48,608 nucleotides of DNA from assembly GCA_021298655.1 (NCBI GenBank), contig JAJTFK010000019.1, forward strand, positions 1 to 48,608, read 5' to 3'. A program made the position numbers and the translations under genes. Shown here one piece after another: positions 8,959-17,111 of the stretch. Every line of letters starts with the position of its first letter. Position 1 is the first letter of the stretch. The notes under the pieces are model-generated. The model ran no database searches. It worked only from the letters and a program-made list of their open reading frames with translations, and was not told where the DNA came from. The DNA comes from Cryomorphaceae bacterium (lineage in GTDB: Bacteria > Bacteroidota > Bacteroidia > Flavobacteriales > Schleiferiaceae).

Positions 8959-9802
8959 GGTATTGGGCGCATAATTGGTTCATTTCGTTGCGGATTTTTT
9001 GGGCTCGGGCCTCGGTAATGCCCAAGTCCTGGAGCACCCGGTTCTCGGCCAAAACCTGGGTGCAGAGCACCATTTTGCGGTCGAGTAAGGCCTGCTTTTC
9101 GGCTTTAGACAGCAGGGTAGAAACGGTTACGGGGTAAAGACCCGATCGGTCGATTCGGGCCTTGAGGCTGTCTCCTTCGGGGGCATCCCAACTCACCAAG
9201 TACAGGCCGGCGCAGGTCCCGTAGCGCTGGGCGTCGGCGGTAAATCGCGTGTTGGTAACCACCCAGACCGGATTGAGTTGGGACGGCGCGGGGTGCTTTT
9301 TCTCCCAGTGCGCCCGGATGTCGTTGTAGCGTGCATGGATGTACAGCGGAATTTTGACGTTGCAGTTAAAGCCTTCTTCGCTGTGGAACTTGCATTCCAC
9401 CAAAGTGAATTCAGGTCCTCGTTGGGCCACCACGTCGACTTCGTGGTCCACACAGGCCCCGGGGACGATCACGCCTACGTGGGTCCGAAATCCGGAAGCA
9501 TCGAGCAATGCGCCGATAAATGATTCAAACGGGAACCCCGTGGGACCCAATTCGTAGATGGCCTTTTTTAGGTGGTATTTGGCCGCGTAGTGCCGCTCCT
9601 TTTTCAACAGCAGCGCAAAGGCCTTTTTATAGATCTCCTTCGTGGATATTCCTTGGTACAGGTCTTCGCGAACGCGCTCGATGATGTGGTCCACCGTTTG
9701 GGCGTCGGCCCCCGAGCGCCGCAGCGAGTTCTGTAGTTTTTCCTTCGAAAAACGCACCTTCTCGCCGGACTTCTTGATGACCTCGATGGCTTCTTCTTCC
9801 AT
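8939..9802 (-). CDS. ATP-cone protein fused to a PD-(D/E)XK restriction-type nuclease domain
   Basis: A 287-residue protein in two parts. Residues 1-90 are an ATP-cone ('VIKKSGEKVRFSKEKLQNSL ... IYKKAFALLLKK'), the nucleotide-sensing module of ribonucleotide reductase and NrdR. Residues ~90-200 have a PD-(D/E)XK core, with Glu121, Asp123, and Glu136-x-Lys138 in 'VECKFH', plus 'VVTNTRFT' typical of Mrr-like restriction endonucleases. A short helical C-terminus ('LGITEARAQKIRNEM') could be a helix-hairpin-helix-like element. The predicted activity is nucleotide-gated DNA or RNA cleavage. The ATG at 9802 is chosen because the ATP-cone begins at once; a longer frame reaches 10069 but has no family support. 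Its 3' end overlaps the beta-CASP gene by 20 bases. Confidence 0.78.
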   Translation of the reverse strand: MEEEAIEVIKKSGEKVRFSKEKLQNSLRRSGADAQTVDHIIERVREDLYQGISTKEIYKKAFALLLKKERHYAAKYHLKKAIYELGPTGFPFESFIGALLDASGFRTHVGVIVPGACVDHEVDVVAQRGPEFTLVECKFHSEEGFNCNVKIPLYIHARYNDIRAHWEKKHPAPSQLNPVWVVTNTRFTADAQRYGTCAGLYLVSWDAPEGDSLKARIDRSGLYPVTVSTLLSKAEKQALLDRKMVLCTQVLAENRVLQDLGITEARAQKIRNEMNQLCAQYRDEERS

Positions 9803-9916
9803 AAAACATAACGTACCCGACCAGTAGGCAGTAAGGTCAATCCAATAAAGAACGCGTTGTCCCCCCCGCACGGGTTCAAAAACCATACCTTGTACGATAT
9901 CCAGACCCGCCCCATC

Positions 9917-10672
9917 GTGAATGCCGTTCAACCCATTTTTCTCCTGCTCGCACTTTTGGCCGAAGTTCTGGGCACTGTAGGGGGTTTTGGTTCGTCGGTG
10001 TTTTTTGTGCCCATTGCGAATTTCTACTTTGATTTTTATTCGGTACTGGGCCTCACCGCGCTTTTTCACCTATCGAGCAACCTGAGCAAACTCATGCTGT
10101 TTACGAAGGGCATAGACCAAAAAATGATCGTGCGCTTGGGCATTCCCGCGGTGCTCTTTGTGGTGCTGGGCGCATGGGCCAGTCGCTACATTGACAGCCG
10201 CATTTTGCACGGGGCCTTGGGCGTGCTTCTGGTTGGTTTCAGCCTCGTGTTTTTGATCAAAAAGAACATCGTCCTCAAGCCGAGCACCAGAAATGCGCTT
10301 TTGGGCGGATCCCTGTCGGGATTTTCGGCCGGACTTCTTGGAACCGGCGGAGCCGTTCGGGGACTCGCCATGGCGGCCTTCAACCTCGAGAAAAGCGTGT
10401 TTGTTGCCACCTCGGCCCTGATCGACTTGATGATTGATCTTTCGCGCTTTTTCGTCTATTGGAACAACGGATACCTGCACCGCCACGACCTGGGCAACGT
10501 CCCCTTCCTAGTGGTCATTGGCCTTTTCGGAACCTGGTTGGGCAAGAAAATACTCGCGCACATTCCCCAAGAGACCTTTCGAAAAATCTCACTGCTCTTA
10601 ATCCTGCTGGTTGGCCTAATTACCCTGGGTAGTTGGGTGTTCGCGTGGGTGCCGAGCAGCCAGGAACCGTAA
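9917..10672 (+). CDS. TSUP family membrane transporter (TauE/SafE-like sulfite exporter)
   Basis: About 251 residues from a GTG at 9917 (VNAVQPIFLLLALLAEVLG), with roughly eight hydrophobic segments. The family's repeated glycine-rich motif appears as 'GTVGGFGSSVFFVPIANFY' in the first half and 'SLSGFSAGLLGTGGAVRGLA' in the second. TSUP proteins export or import sulfite, sulfoacetate or other small anions across the inner membrane; the substrate here is not predictable. A TTG at 9857 would add 20 residues that look non-native. A loose -7 match (TACCTTGT, 9886-9893) lies upstream. Divergent from the nuclease operon and convergent with the next gene, with no obvious terminator between. Confidence 0.8.
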   Translation: MNAVQPIFLLLALLAEVLGTVGGFGSSVFFVPIANFYFDFYSVLGLTALFHLSSNLSKLMLFTKGIDQKMIVRLGIPAVLFVVLGAWASRYIDSRILHGALGVLLVGFSLVFLIKKNIVLKPSTRNALLGGSLSGFSAGLLGTGGAVRGLAMAAFNLEKSVFVATSALIDLMIDLSRFFVYWNNGYLHRHDLGNVPFLVVIGLFGTWLGKKILAHIPQETFRKISLLLILLVGLITLGSWVFAWVPSSQEP

Positions 10673-10712
10673 AACCCATATGGCGAAAGGGGATCAAGCC
10701 GCGGGCCGAAGC

Positions 10713-11969
10713 TTAGATTTTTTGAACGCGCAGCACTTCGGTCCCCGCTTCGGTGGCGACCACGAGTACGTAGGTTCCGCTTGCAAGCTGCGCGGCGTCG
10801 ACGGACAGGGGCTCTTGGCCGGTGCGCACGGTTTCGGCGAGCAGGGCTCCGTGGACCGAGTACAGTCGCGCGGTGGCGGGTCCCGCGCCCGACGGCGTAA
10901 GGGTCCAGTGCGTAGACGAAGGATTCGGCGAAGCCACTAGGTTTTTAGGTGATTCGCGGTCGTTCACCGACAGGGGAATGGTGGTGAATTTTACGTCGTC
11001 GAAGTAAAAGGTGGACTGGGCCGAACCGTTGCCTGTGGCGGTGCTGCCCGCGACAAAATCGAACAAAAACACGAGGCTGGGCATATCGTTTGGGACGCCC
11101 GCGAAGTTGAACGTCAGGGTTTCCCACTGGCCGGTTTGGGTGGTTTGTACGCTCCGTTCTACGCCCCAAAACGGCTTTTCGGTTTTCAGCGTAACGTAGG
11201 TTCCCGCGGGAGCCGAGGTCCAAATTTTCATGGAAATCTCGGTATGCACGGAGAAGTCTAAATTGTTGGTGAACGTGATTTTGCTGCCTCCGAACGGCGC
11301 ACCCAAGTAGCGTACGATTTTGCCCACGGTGGCGCTTGGGTTTCCGGCGTTTACGTGCGGATTCGGAATCACCGAAAGAAGCGCGCTTTCGAAGTCAAAA
11401 AAGTTGTCCTCGGTGATGCCCGTTTCAAAGGTGATGGGAAGACCGGGCAGGGGATCGGCCAGCGCCCCTTCGATTTGGTAGATGTCGTCGAAGTAAAAGA
11501 CCTTGTTTCCGCCCGGAGTGAAGGGCTGGGGCATGATGACCAGGTTCGCACTGCCGTTACTGGCCGGAATGCCAAAGTCAAAAAGCAGCGTCTCCCAGGC
11601 TCCGCTCACCGTGGTTACGGCGTCTACTTCGCCGGTGTAGGGGGCCTCCAGTTTGATTTTAATGACCGTTCCAGCCGGTTCGGCAGTAAACACCTTCAGG
11701 GCCAAAACACTGGTGGATGCAGTGGAAAAATTTAGCGAGGTCATGCCGGTGATTTTTCCGCCGGCAAACAAATTGGTGGCGGACACCTTTACAATTTTGG
11801 CCACGTTGGCGCTTGGGTTGCCCACCAAGCTGGGGTTGGGAACGACGCTAAAGCTGGCGTTGTCGTAACCCAGCATGCCCGGGGTGGCCGTTTCAAACGT
11901 GAGGGGAAAGCTTTGGGCGTAGCCCGCCGTTACGGCGGCGGCAAAAAGGGCAAGGGCAAGCGTTTTCAT
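10713..11969 (-). CDS. Secreted protein with two tandem homologous domains and a T9SS type A sorting signal
   Basis: Starting at MKTLALALFAAAV (11969) the 418-residue protein has a signal peptide ending near GYAQ. Two homologous ~155-residue domains follow: both contain 'FETGI/ATP', 'VVPNPS/VIPNPH', 'GNPSA', 'VAKIV/VGKIV', 'SGAWETLLFDF' or 'TGQWETLTFNF', and end in 'KVFYFDDIYQI' or 'STFYFDDVKF'. These resemble beta-sandwich carbohydrate-binding-like modules found in Bacteroidota laminarinases and glycan-binding proteins, but there is no catalytic domain. The last ~75 residues are a Por-type sorting domain (NLVASPNPSST ... ASGTYVLVVATEAG). Probably a surface glycan-binding protein. A longer frame to 12110 is rejected because it precedes the signal peptide. 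Confidence 0.82.
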   Translation of the reverse strand: MKTLALALFAAAVTAGYAQSFPLTFETATPGMLGYDNASFSVVPNPSLVGNPSANVAKIVKVSATNLFAGGKITGMTSLNFSTASTSVLALKVFTAEPAGTVIKIKLEAPYTGEVDAVTTVSGAWETLLFDFGIPASNGSANLVIMPQPFTPGGNKVFYFDDIYQIEGALADPLPGLPITFETGITEDNFFDFESALLSVIPNPHVNAGNPSATVGKIVRYLGAPFGGSKITFTNNLDFSVHTEISMKIWTSAPAGTYVTLKTEKPFWGVERSVQTTQTGQWETLTFNFAGVPNDMPSLVFLFDFVAGSTATGNGSAQSTFYFDDVKFTTIPLSVNDRESPKNLVASPNPSSTHWTLTPSGAGPATARLYSVHGALLAETVRTGQEPLSVDAAQLASGTYVLVVATEAGTEVLRVQKI

Positions 11970-12100
11970 GGCGCAAGGGAATAGTGCGCAAACAAACAGC
12001 TCAACGCAGGTTAGTCCGCAGCCGCAACCGGCTAAGCGATAGGTCCTAAGGTACGCCAATTGCGCGACGCAGCGACGGGCGCAATACGGGGTAAGGAAAC

Positions 12101-12134
12101 AAAAAAGCACCTGCGCCGTTGGGCTGCAAGTGCT
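12101..12134 (-). terminator. Intrinsic terminator of tRNA-Asn
   Basis: On the minus strand, arms at 12126-12134 and 12106-12114 (9 pairs, one G-U) are followed by a run of T. It lies 13 bases after the tRNA 3' end. Confidence 0.75.
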
Positions 12135-12146
12135 TGATTTTGAGAG

Positions 12147-12220
12147 CTCCTCCTGCTGGACTTGAACCAGCGACCCTCTGATTAACAGTCAGATGCTCTA
12201 ACCAACTGAGCTAAGGAGGA
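12147..12220 (-). tRNA. tRNA-Asn (anticodon GTT)
   Basis: A 74-base cloverleaf without encoded CCA. The acceptor arm is TCCTCCT/AGGAGGA with discriminator G. The D arm is GCTC/GAGC, the anticodon stem TCTGA/TCAGA with loop CTGTTAA giving anticodon GTT, and the T arm GCTGG/CCAGC with loop TTCAAGT. All stems pair perfectly. Confidence 0.97.
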
Positions 12221-12240
12221 ATTTCCTATAAAAAGGGCTG

Positions 12241-12271
12241 CAATAATACGACGCACCGGCCTACCGCACAA
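12241..12271 (-). promoter_or_regulatory. Probable promoter of tRNA-Asn
   Basis: On the minus strand a -33 TTG (12269-12271) and a -7 TATTATTG (12241-12248, one mismatch to TAnnTTTG) are separated by 20 bases, the usual Bacteroidota spacing. The -7 box lies 20 bases before the tRNA 5' end. Confidence 0.5.
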
Positions 12272-12285
12272 GGGCTTGAGGCCGG

Positions 12286-12293
12286 TATCTTTG
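12286..12293 (+). promoter_or_regulatory. -7 box TATCTTTG of the PfkB/S4 operon
   Basis: Exact TAnnTTTG match 19 bases before the ATG at 12313, giving a leader of about a dozen bases. Confidence 0.5.
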
Positions 12294-12312
12294 CGGACCA
12301 AATCAACGAATT

Positions 12313-13227
12313 ATGAGCCTATTGGTAATTGGCACGGTAGCCTACGACGGATTAGAGACCCCATTCGGGGTTCGCGAGCGAATTCTCGGCGGATCTGCAA
12401 CTTATATTGGACTAAGCGCCAGCTACTTGACTAAACCAGTGCACCTGGTTTCGGTGGTGGGTGACGATTTTGAGCAAACCCACATCGACATGCTCAACCG
12501 CCACAACGTGCGCACCGAGGGCCTCGAAGTGATGGCCGGCCAAAAGACGTTTTTTTGGAAGGGGAAGTACCACTTGGACATGAACAGCCGCGATACGCTG
12601 GACACGCAGCTGAATGTTTTGGAGCATTTTAATCCGAAGGTTCCGGATTCCGCCAAGAACTGCGACGTGCTGATGCTCGGCAACCTGGTTCCCGCGATCC
12701 AGATGAGCGTCGTGGAGCAGCTTCCGACCCGTCCCAAGCTGGTGGTGATGGATACGATGAACCTGTGGATTGAAAATACGCCAGAGGACCTGCGCAAGAT
12801 GCTGAAAAAGGTCGACGTGCTCACCGTCAACGACGAAGAAGCTCGCCAACTGAGCGGCGAACACAACCTGGTCAAGGCAGCCCGTGCCATTCGCGCAATG
12901 GGCCCCAAAATCCTAATTCTTAAGAAGGGCGAGCACGGCGCGCTGCTGTTTGGCCCAGAGGACGAAATCTTCTTTGCTCCGGCGCTTCCGCTGGCCGATG
13001 TGGTGGACCCCACGGGCGCAGGCGATACGTTTGCGGGCGGCTTCGTGGGCTACCTCGACAGCGTAGGCGACTACAGCTTTGACAGCATGAAGCGCGGGCT
13101 CATGTACGCCGCCACGATGGCGAGCTTCTGCGTTGAGGCCTTTGGTCCCGAGCGCATGATGGACCTCACCGAAGACGCGATTCGCGCCCGCCGCGCGGAC
13201 TTTGCGCAGCTCATTCAAGTAGGTTAA
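12313..13227 (+). CDS. PfkB-family carbohydrate/nucleoside kinase
   Basis: A 304-residue ribokinase-fold kinase. The N-terminal 'GGSATYIGLSASYL' is the substrate-side glycine motif and 'LVSVVGDDF' follows. The C-terminal signature 'VVDPTGAGDTFAGGFVGYL' (residues ~233-252) carries the anion hole and the catalytic Asp of the family. Residues ~170-180 have 'VLTVNDEEARQLSGE', the usual 'N..E...L' element. PfkB enzymes phosphorylate sugars or nucleosides using ATP; the substrate cannot be read from sequence. It is 3 bases ahead of the S4 gene and certainly cotranscribed with it. Confidence 0.92.
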   Translation: MSLLVIGTVAYDGLETPFGVRERILGGSATYIGLSASYLTKPVHLVSVVGDDFEQTHIDMLNRHNVRTEGLEVMAGQKTFFWKGKYHLDMNSRDTLDTQLNVLEHFNPKVPDSAKNCDVLMLGNLVPAIQMSVVEQLPTRPKLVVMDTMNLWIENTPEDLRKMLKKVDVLTVNDEEARQLSGEHNLVKAARAIRAMGPKILILKKGEHGALLFGPEDEIFFAPALPLADVVDPTGAGDTFAGGFVGYLDSVGDYSFDSMKRGLMYAATMASFCVEAFGPERMMDLTEDAIRARRADFAQLIQVG

Positions 13228-13230
13228 TCC

Positions 13231-13596
13231 GTGCGCGCCGACGTCTATTTGTGGGCGGTCCGGCTGTTTAAAACCCGGGCTGTTGCCGCCGAAGCCCTGC
13301 GCGACGGCCGAGTGAGCGTGGGCGGAACCTTGATTAAAGCGAGCAAGGAGCTCAAGGTGGGCGAAGTGTTCATTCTTCGCCGCACGGGCTACCAGCAGCA
13401 TTTTGAAGTACTTGGCCTCCCGCGCACCCGCGTGGGTGCCCCGTTGGTAGCGGGCTTGCTGCGCGACGTGACGCCCCCAGACGAGCTGGAGCGTCGGGAG
13501 CTTTGGGAGTTCGCCCAGCGCGCTTCGGCTGGCTACGGCGGACTCGGTCGACCGACCAAGAAGGACCGCCGCGACCTCAGCGACTTTATGGAATAA
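13231..13596 (+). CDS. S4-domain RNA-binding protein, Hsp15-like
   Basis: A 121-residue protein starting at GTG (13231), only 3 bases after the kinase stop. The S4 domain fills residues 1-60: 'MRADVYLWAVRLFKTRAVAAEAL ... GRVSVGG ... KASKELKVGEVF'. The C-terminal half is basic and ends RPTKKDRRDLSDFME, like the heat-shock protein Hsp15 (HslR) that binds 50S subunits carrying stalled nascent chains. Length and layout match that family. The role in ribosome rescue is inferred from family knowledge. Confidence 0.88.
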   Translation: MRADVYLWAVRLFKTRAVAAEALRDGRVSVGGTLIKASKELKVGEVFILRRTGYQQHFEVLGLPRTRVGAPLVAGLLRDVTPPDELERRELWEFAQRASAGYGGLGRPTKKDRRDLSDFME

Positions 13597-13600
13597 AAAA

Positions 13601-13622
13601 AGCCGCCCCAAACGGGGCGGCT
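13601..13622. terminator. Bidirectional terminator between the S4 gene and the Oar-like receptor
   Basis: A perfect 9-base-pair GC-rich stem (13601-13609 with 13614-13622, loop AAAC) flanked by A-runs on the left and T-rich sequence on the right. It can serve both convergent genes. Confidence 0.8.
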
Positions 13623-13644
13623 TCCGTTTTAAACGAAGCGAGGC

Positions 13645-16600
13645 TTAGTTGAAGCTGTAGCGGATGCCAAGCTGCATCTGCCATACGTCGCCCAGGGTTA
13701 CGCTCGGATCGTAGATCTCGGTGCGCAATTCACCCGCCGTGCGCGTGAACTGGTACTTGTACTCGTCGCCAATCTTGGTGTAGGTCAGCGGACGGTTCAT
13801 CACGATGCGGTCGCTCACGCCCCAGCTGCTGTTGATCATGTTGCCGATGTTGTAGAAGTCGGCGCGGAGCTGAAGGTTCTGCTTCTTGCCGCCCACCTTC
13901 ACGCTGAAGTCCTGAACGAGGTTCAGGTCAAACAGGTTCAACCAGGGAAGCACCAGTCCGTTGCGCTCCGAGAACTGGCCACGGATGCTGTTGAGGTAGC
14001 TGTTGCCCGTGATGTAGCTTTCGAAGGCAGCCTTTTGCTCGGCAGCCGAGAATACCACGTTTCCGCCGCTGGTGATGTCGGCAAAGTCCATGGCATCAAG
14101 TTCCGTGGCCGTCGGTACATACAGCAGGTCGTTGGCGGCCAGCAGGTCGCCGTTGAGGTCGCCGATAACGCTAAACGAGGTGCGGCCTTGGTTGTACCCT
14201 TGGTAGAACAAGCTCACGGTCGTGGCGGCGTTCTTGCCCCAGTTCATGCGGTAGCTTCCGGCTGCGATGGCGCGGTGGCGCTGGTCGAAGTCGCTGTACG
14301 AAAGGCCGGCACGGTTGTTACCGTTCACGGTCAACTGGTCGCGCCATGAAGAGTAGGCAATCGAACCGCCGGTCATGATGTCTTTGGTCTCGCCAAAGTT
14401 GTAGGCAGTCATGAAGTACCATCCGTTGCTGAACTGCTTCTCCAACTTACCGGTCAAGCTGTACGAGTAGCCTTGGTTGGTGTTGGCCAATACAATGGCG
14501 TCGGTGATCGAGCCGTTAATGCGCATGCCGCCGTTGGAGTTGGCAAACACATCGCGACCGTCGTCGGTACGGGTTCCCGTAGCCGCAGTTTGGTTCGCAT
14601 TGTAGTAGTAGATGTTGTTCACCGTCTTGCTCAACAAACCTTCAAGGCTGAATACGAACTCCTTCGGGAGCTTGAAGTCAACCGCCAGGTTGGAACGCCA
14701 GGTTTGCGGGAAGCGGAATCCGCGCTCGGTCAAGGCCAGGGCGTAGGATGAGGGCAGCGTCGGGTTCGACGGAATGTAGGCAGTCACGTCGTCGGTGAAG
14801 GTGTAGCCCGTCGTGTTGTCTTGACGGATCGAGCCCGTAAGCACGCCGTTGTTGCCCACTTGGTTGCTGAGCCACACGAAGGGAGGACGGCCGCTGAACA
14901 GGCCGGTTCCGCCGCGCACTTGAATGCTGCGGTCGCCTTTCACGTCGTAGTTGAAGCCTACGCGCGGTGAGAACAGCGGGTTCGTCTTCGGAAGCTCGCT
15001 GGTGTTGAACGCCACGCTGTCGCCGCTCGGGTTCATGAACTTCATGTCGTTCACGAGCGGATTCTCGAGCGCAGTCTGGCCAAATACCGGCATGTCGATG
15101 CGCGCGCCCACGGTGATTTTCAGCTTGTCGTCCAAGGCGCTGATCACGTCCTGAAGGTAGGCACCCGGCATCATCACGCGGGTCGTGGCGGTCGGAAGCG
15201 CTCCGCCCTCAAGGGCCGAGTAGGTCAGGGCGTAGCGGCGAAGCTCGATGGTGTCGTAGCCTGGGGCTTGGTTGACCATGTCTTTGAAGTCCTGAAGGCT
15301 GTTGAACACGTACTGGCCGTAGTAGGTCGGCGTGAAGGTGTTTTCAAACTTGAAGGCTTCGAAGTTGAGGCCGGCCGTGATCGTGTGGTTGCCGCTGTAG
15401 TACGTCAAGTTGTTTTGCAACTGGAAGGTGTTCGTATTCAGTACGTTGTTTGGCGTGAAGGGTTCGTAGCCAAACGACATGTAGGTGCGGCCGTCTTGCA
15501 TGATGTCCACCAGGGGGAACACGCCGTTGTCGTAGCGTCCGCCGGTAGCGCGGCTTGAACGGTAGTCGCGGTTGGCCGTGAAGCCCATCTGGAACTGGTT
15601 GCTCATCTTGTTGCTGATGCGCGTGTTGAGTTCGCCGATGGCCGAGTAGATGTCGTTGTTGATCACGTAGTTCGTGCCCTGGAAGTTGAGGGCGTCTACG
15701 GTGCCGTTGCGGTTGCCGCTCACGACGCCCGAATTGCTGGAAAGCACGTCGCGCGACGACTGCAGGTAGTTCATGCGAATCCACGCCTTGTTCTTGTCGT
15801 TGATGTTGAAGTCAAACTTGGCCAACACCTTGTCGCTCGAGGTTTGGTTCGAGTAGTTTTCGAACTCGCCCGGATTGTAGTTGAACTTATTGATAAGCAG
15901 GTTGCGGACGTCTTCAAGGTCGCTGCGCAAAACGCGGGTCTCGTTGAGGTCGGTCACGCCGTCGCCGTTGTTCGCGGTGAAAAGCGTCGCGGGGTCCACG
16001 CGGCGCTCGCTTTCGGCGTTCACAAAGAAGAAGATCTTGTCTTTCTTAATCGGACCGCCCACGCGGAAACCAAATTGGTTTACGGCGAAGTCGTTAATTT
16101 TCAGTCCGCTACCCGTGCGCACACCGTCCTTGTCGAGGTAGGTTACCGTGTCGCCGCGGAAGTTTTGGTTGCGCGTGTTGTAGAATACCGAAGCGCTCAC
16201 GTCGTTGCCGCCCGAACGGGTAATGGCGTTGACGCCGGCACCGGTGAATCCGCCCTGACGCACGTCGTAGGGAGCAATGTTCACCTGAACTTCTTCGATG
16301 GCGTCGAGTGAAATCGGCGCGGCGTTGGTTTGTCCGCCCGGACCCGAAGCCAGGCCGAAGCTGTTGTTGAAGATCGAGCCGTCAACGGTTAGGTTGTTGA
16401 AGCGGCTGTCGGCGCCCGCGAAGGACACGCCAGAACCCGCGGTAGAAGCTACCGAAGAGGGGCGGCTTTGCGGAGTCAAACGGGTAAAGTCGTTGAGCGA
16501 ACGGCTGAACGTCGGCAGCGTGTTCAGGGCTTCCACCTTAACGTTGGTGGCGGCGCCGGTGCGCTGCGAGTTCATGATTTCGTTCTTGGTCGCTACTACG

Positions 16601-16959
16601 TCTACGTCGCTGAGGGTCGTCGTCTTTAAGCCCACGGTTACGTTGAGTCGCAGGGTTTGGCCCAAGCTCAGGTATACGCCACCCAGTTCTTCGTTGCCGA
16701 CGCCTGAGGTTACGGCGACCACGTAGGGTCCGCCGATGCGAAGGCCGTCTAGCGCGTAGCGGCCGCTGTTGTCGGTAACCGCAGTGTAGCGGCTTCCCGT
16801 TGGCTGGTGCGTGACCACGACTTTAGCGTCGTTGACCTGCTGGCCAGACTCGTTCACTACGCGACCGTTGATCGACGCAGTGGTTACGTTTTGAGCGCTT
16901 GCGACGGCCGAAGCCAGCGAGAGCACCAAAGCGAAAAGATGGGTGATTTTGATTTTCAT
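13645..16959 (-). CDS. Oar-like TonB-dependent outer-membrane receptor
   Basis: A 1104-residue protein with a signal peptide ending near ASAQ (residue 23). A carboxypeptidase-regulatory-like domain follows (TASINGRVVNESGQQVNDAK), then a plug domain containing 'LDAIEEVQVNIAPYDVRQGG' and 'FTGAGVNAITRSGGNDVSAS', the hallmark of OmpA-related Oar receptors. The rest is a large barrel ('GLFSGRPPFVWLSNQVGNNG', 'NLQLRADFYNIGNMINSSWG') ending in Phe-Asn. Length is typical. The imported or displayed substrate is unknown, and no SusD partner is adjacent, so this is not a SusCD pair. Transcribed alone, with a TAGATTTG -7 box 17 bases before the ATG and a terminator after the stop. Confidence 0.92.
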   Translation of the reverse strand: MKIKITHLFALVLSLASAVASAQNVTTASINGRVVNESGQQVNDAKVVVTHQPTGSRYTAVTDNSGRYALDGLRIGGPYVVAVTSGVGNEELGGVYLSLGQTLRLNVTVGLKTTTLSDVDVVATKNEIMNSQRTGAATNVKVEALNTLPTFSRSLNDFTRLTPQSRPSSVASTAGSGVSFAGADSRFNNLTVDGSIFNNSFGLASGPGGQTNAAPISLDAIEEVQVNIAPYDVRQGGFTGAGVNAITRSGGNDVSASVFYNTRNQNFRGDTVTYLDKDGVRTGSGLKINDFAVNQFGFRVGGPIKKDKIFFFVNAESERRVDPATLFTANNGDGVTDLNETRVLRSDLEDVRNLLINKFNYNPGEFENYSNQTSSDKVLAKFDFNINDKNKAWIRMNYLQSSRDVLSSNSGVVSGNRNGTVDALNFQGTNYVINNDIYSAIGELNTRISNKMSNQFQMGFTANRDYRSSRATGGRYDNGVFPLVDIMQDGRTYMSFGYEPFTPNNVLNTNTFQLQNNLTYYSGNHTITAGLNFEAFKFENTFTPTYYGQYVFNSLQDFKDMVNQAPGYDTIELRRYALTYSALEGGALPTATTRVMMPGAYLQDVISALDDKLKITVGARIDMPVFGQTALENPLVNDMKFMNPSGDSVAFNTSELPKTNPLFSPRVGFNYDVKGDRSIQVRGGTGLFSGRPPFVWLSNQVGNNGVLTGSIRQDNTTGYTFTDDVTAYIPSNPTLPSSYALALTERGFRFPQTWRSNLAVDFKLPKEFVFSLEGLLSKTVNNIYYYNANQTAATGTRTDDGRDVFANSNGGMRINGSITDAIVLANTNQGYSYSLTGKLEKQFSNGWYFMTAYNFGETKDIMTGGSIAYSSWRDQLTVNGNNRAGLSYSDFDQRHRAIAAGSYRMNWGKNAATTVSLFYQGYNQGRTSFSVIGDLNGDLLAANDLLYVPTATELDAMDFADITSGGNVVFSAAEQKAAFESYITGNSYLNSIRGQFSERNGLVLPWLNLFDLNLVQDFSVKVGGKKQNLQLRADFYNIGNMINSSWGVSDRIVMNRPLTYTKIGDEYKYQFTRTAGELRTEIYDPSVTLGDVWQMQLGIRYSFN

Positions 16960-16976
16960 TTTATGAAAAGTTTAAG

Positions 16977-16984
16977 CAAATCTA
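16977..16984 (-). promoter_or_regulatory. -7 box TAGATTTG of the Oar-like receptor
   Basis: Exact TAnnTTTG match on the minus strand, 17 bases before the ATG at 16959, inside an AT-rich 152-base spacer that otherwise holds no visible gene. Confidence 0.5.
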
Positions 16985-17111
16985 TACCATCCTTGTGGAG
17001 GAGAGTTTACCCAAATGTTAAACGGCTTGGTGCGGTTCGTTAATAATTTTTTCGAATCCGGATATTCCCGAACGAGGATTGAGGTTTGGTATCCTTCAGA
17101 TTGTTAGTAAC

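Noticed and set aside
12147-12220. Integration site at the tRNA-Asn 3' end
   Set aside because: No integrase or duplicated tRNA fragment is nearby; a plain terminator follows the tRNA.
13645-16959. SusC-type receptor of a glycan utilisation locus
   Set aside because: There is no SusD-like lipoprotein beside it, and the plug and N-terminal domain match Oar-type receptors instead.
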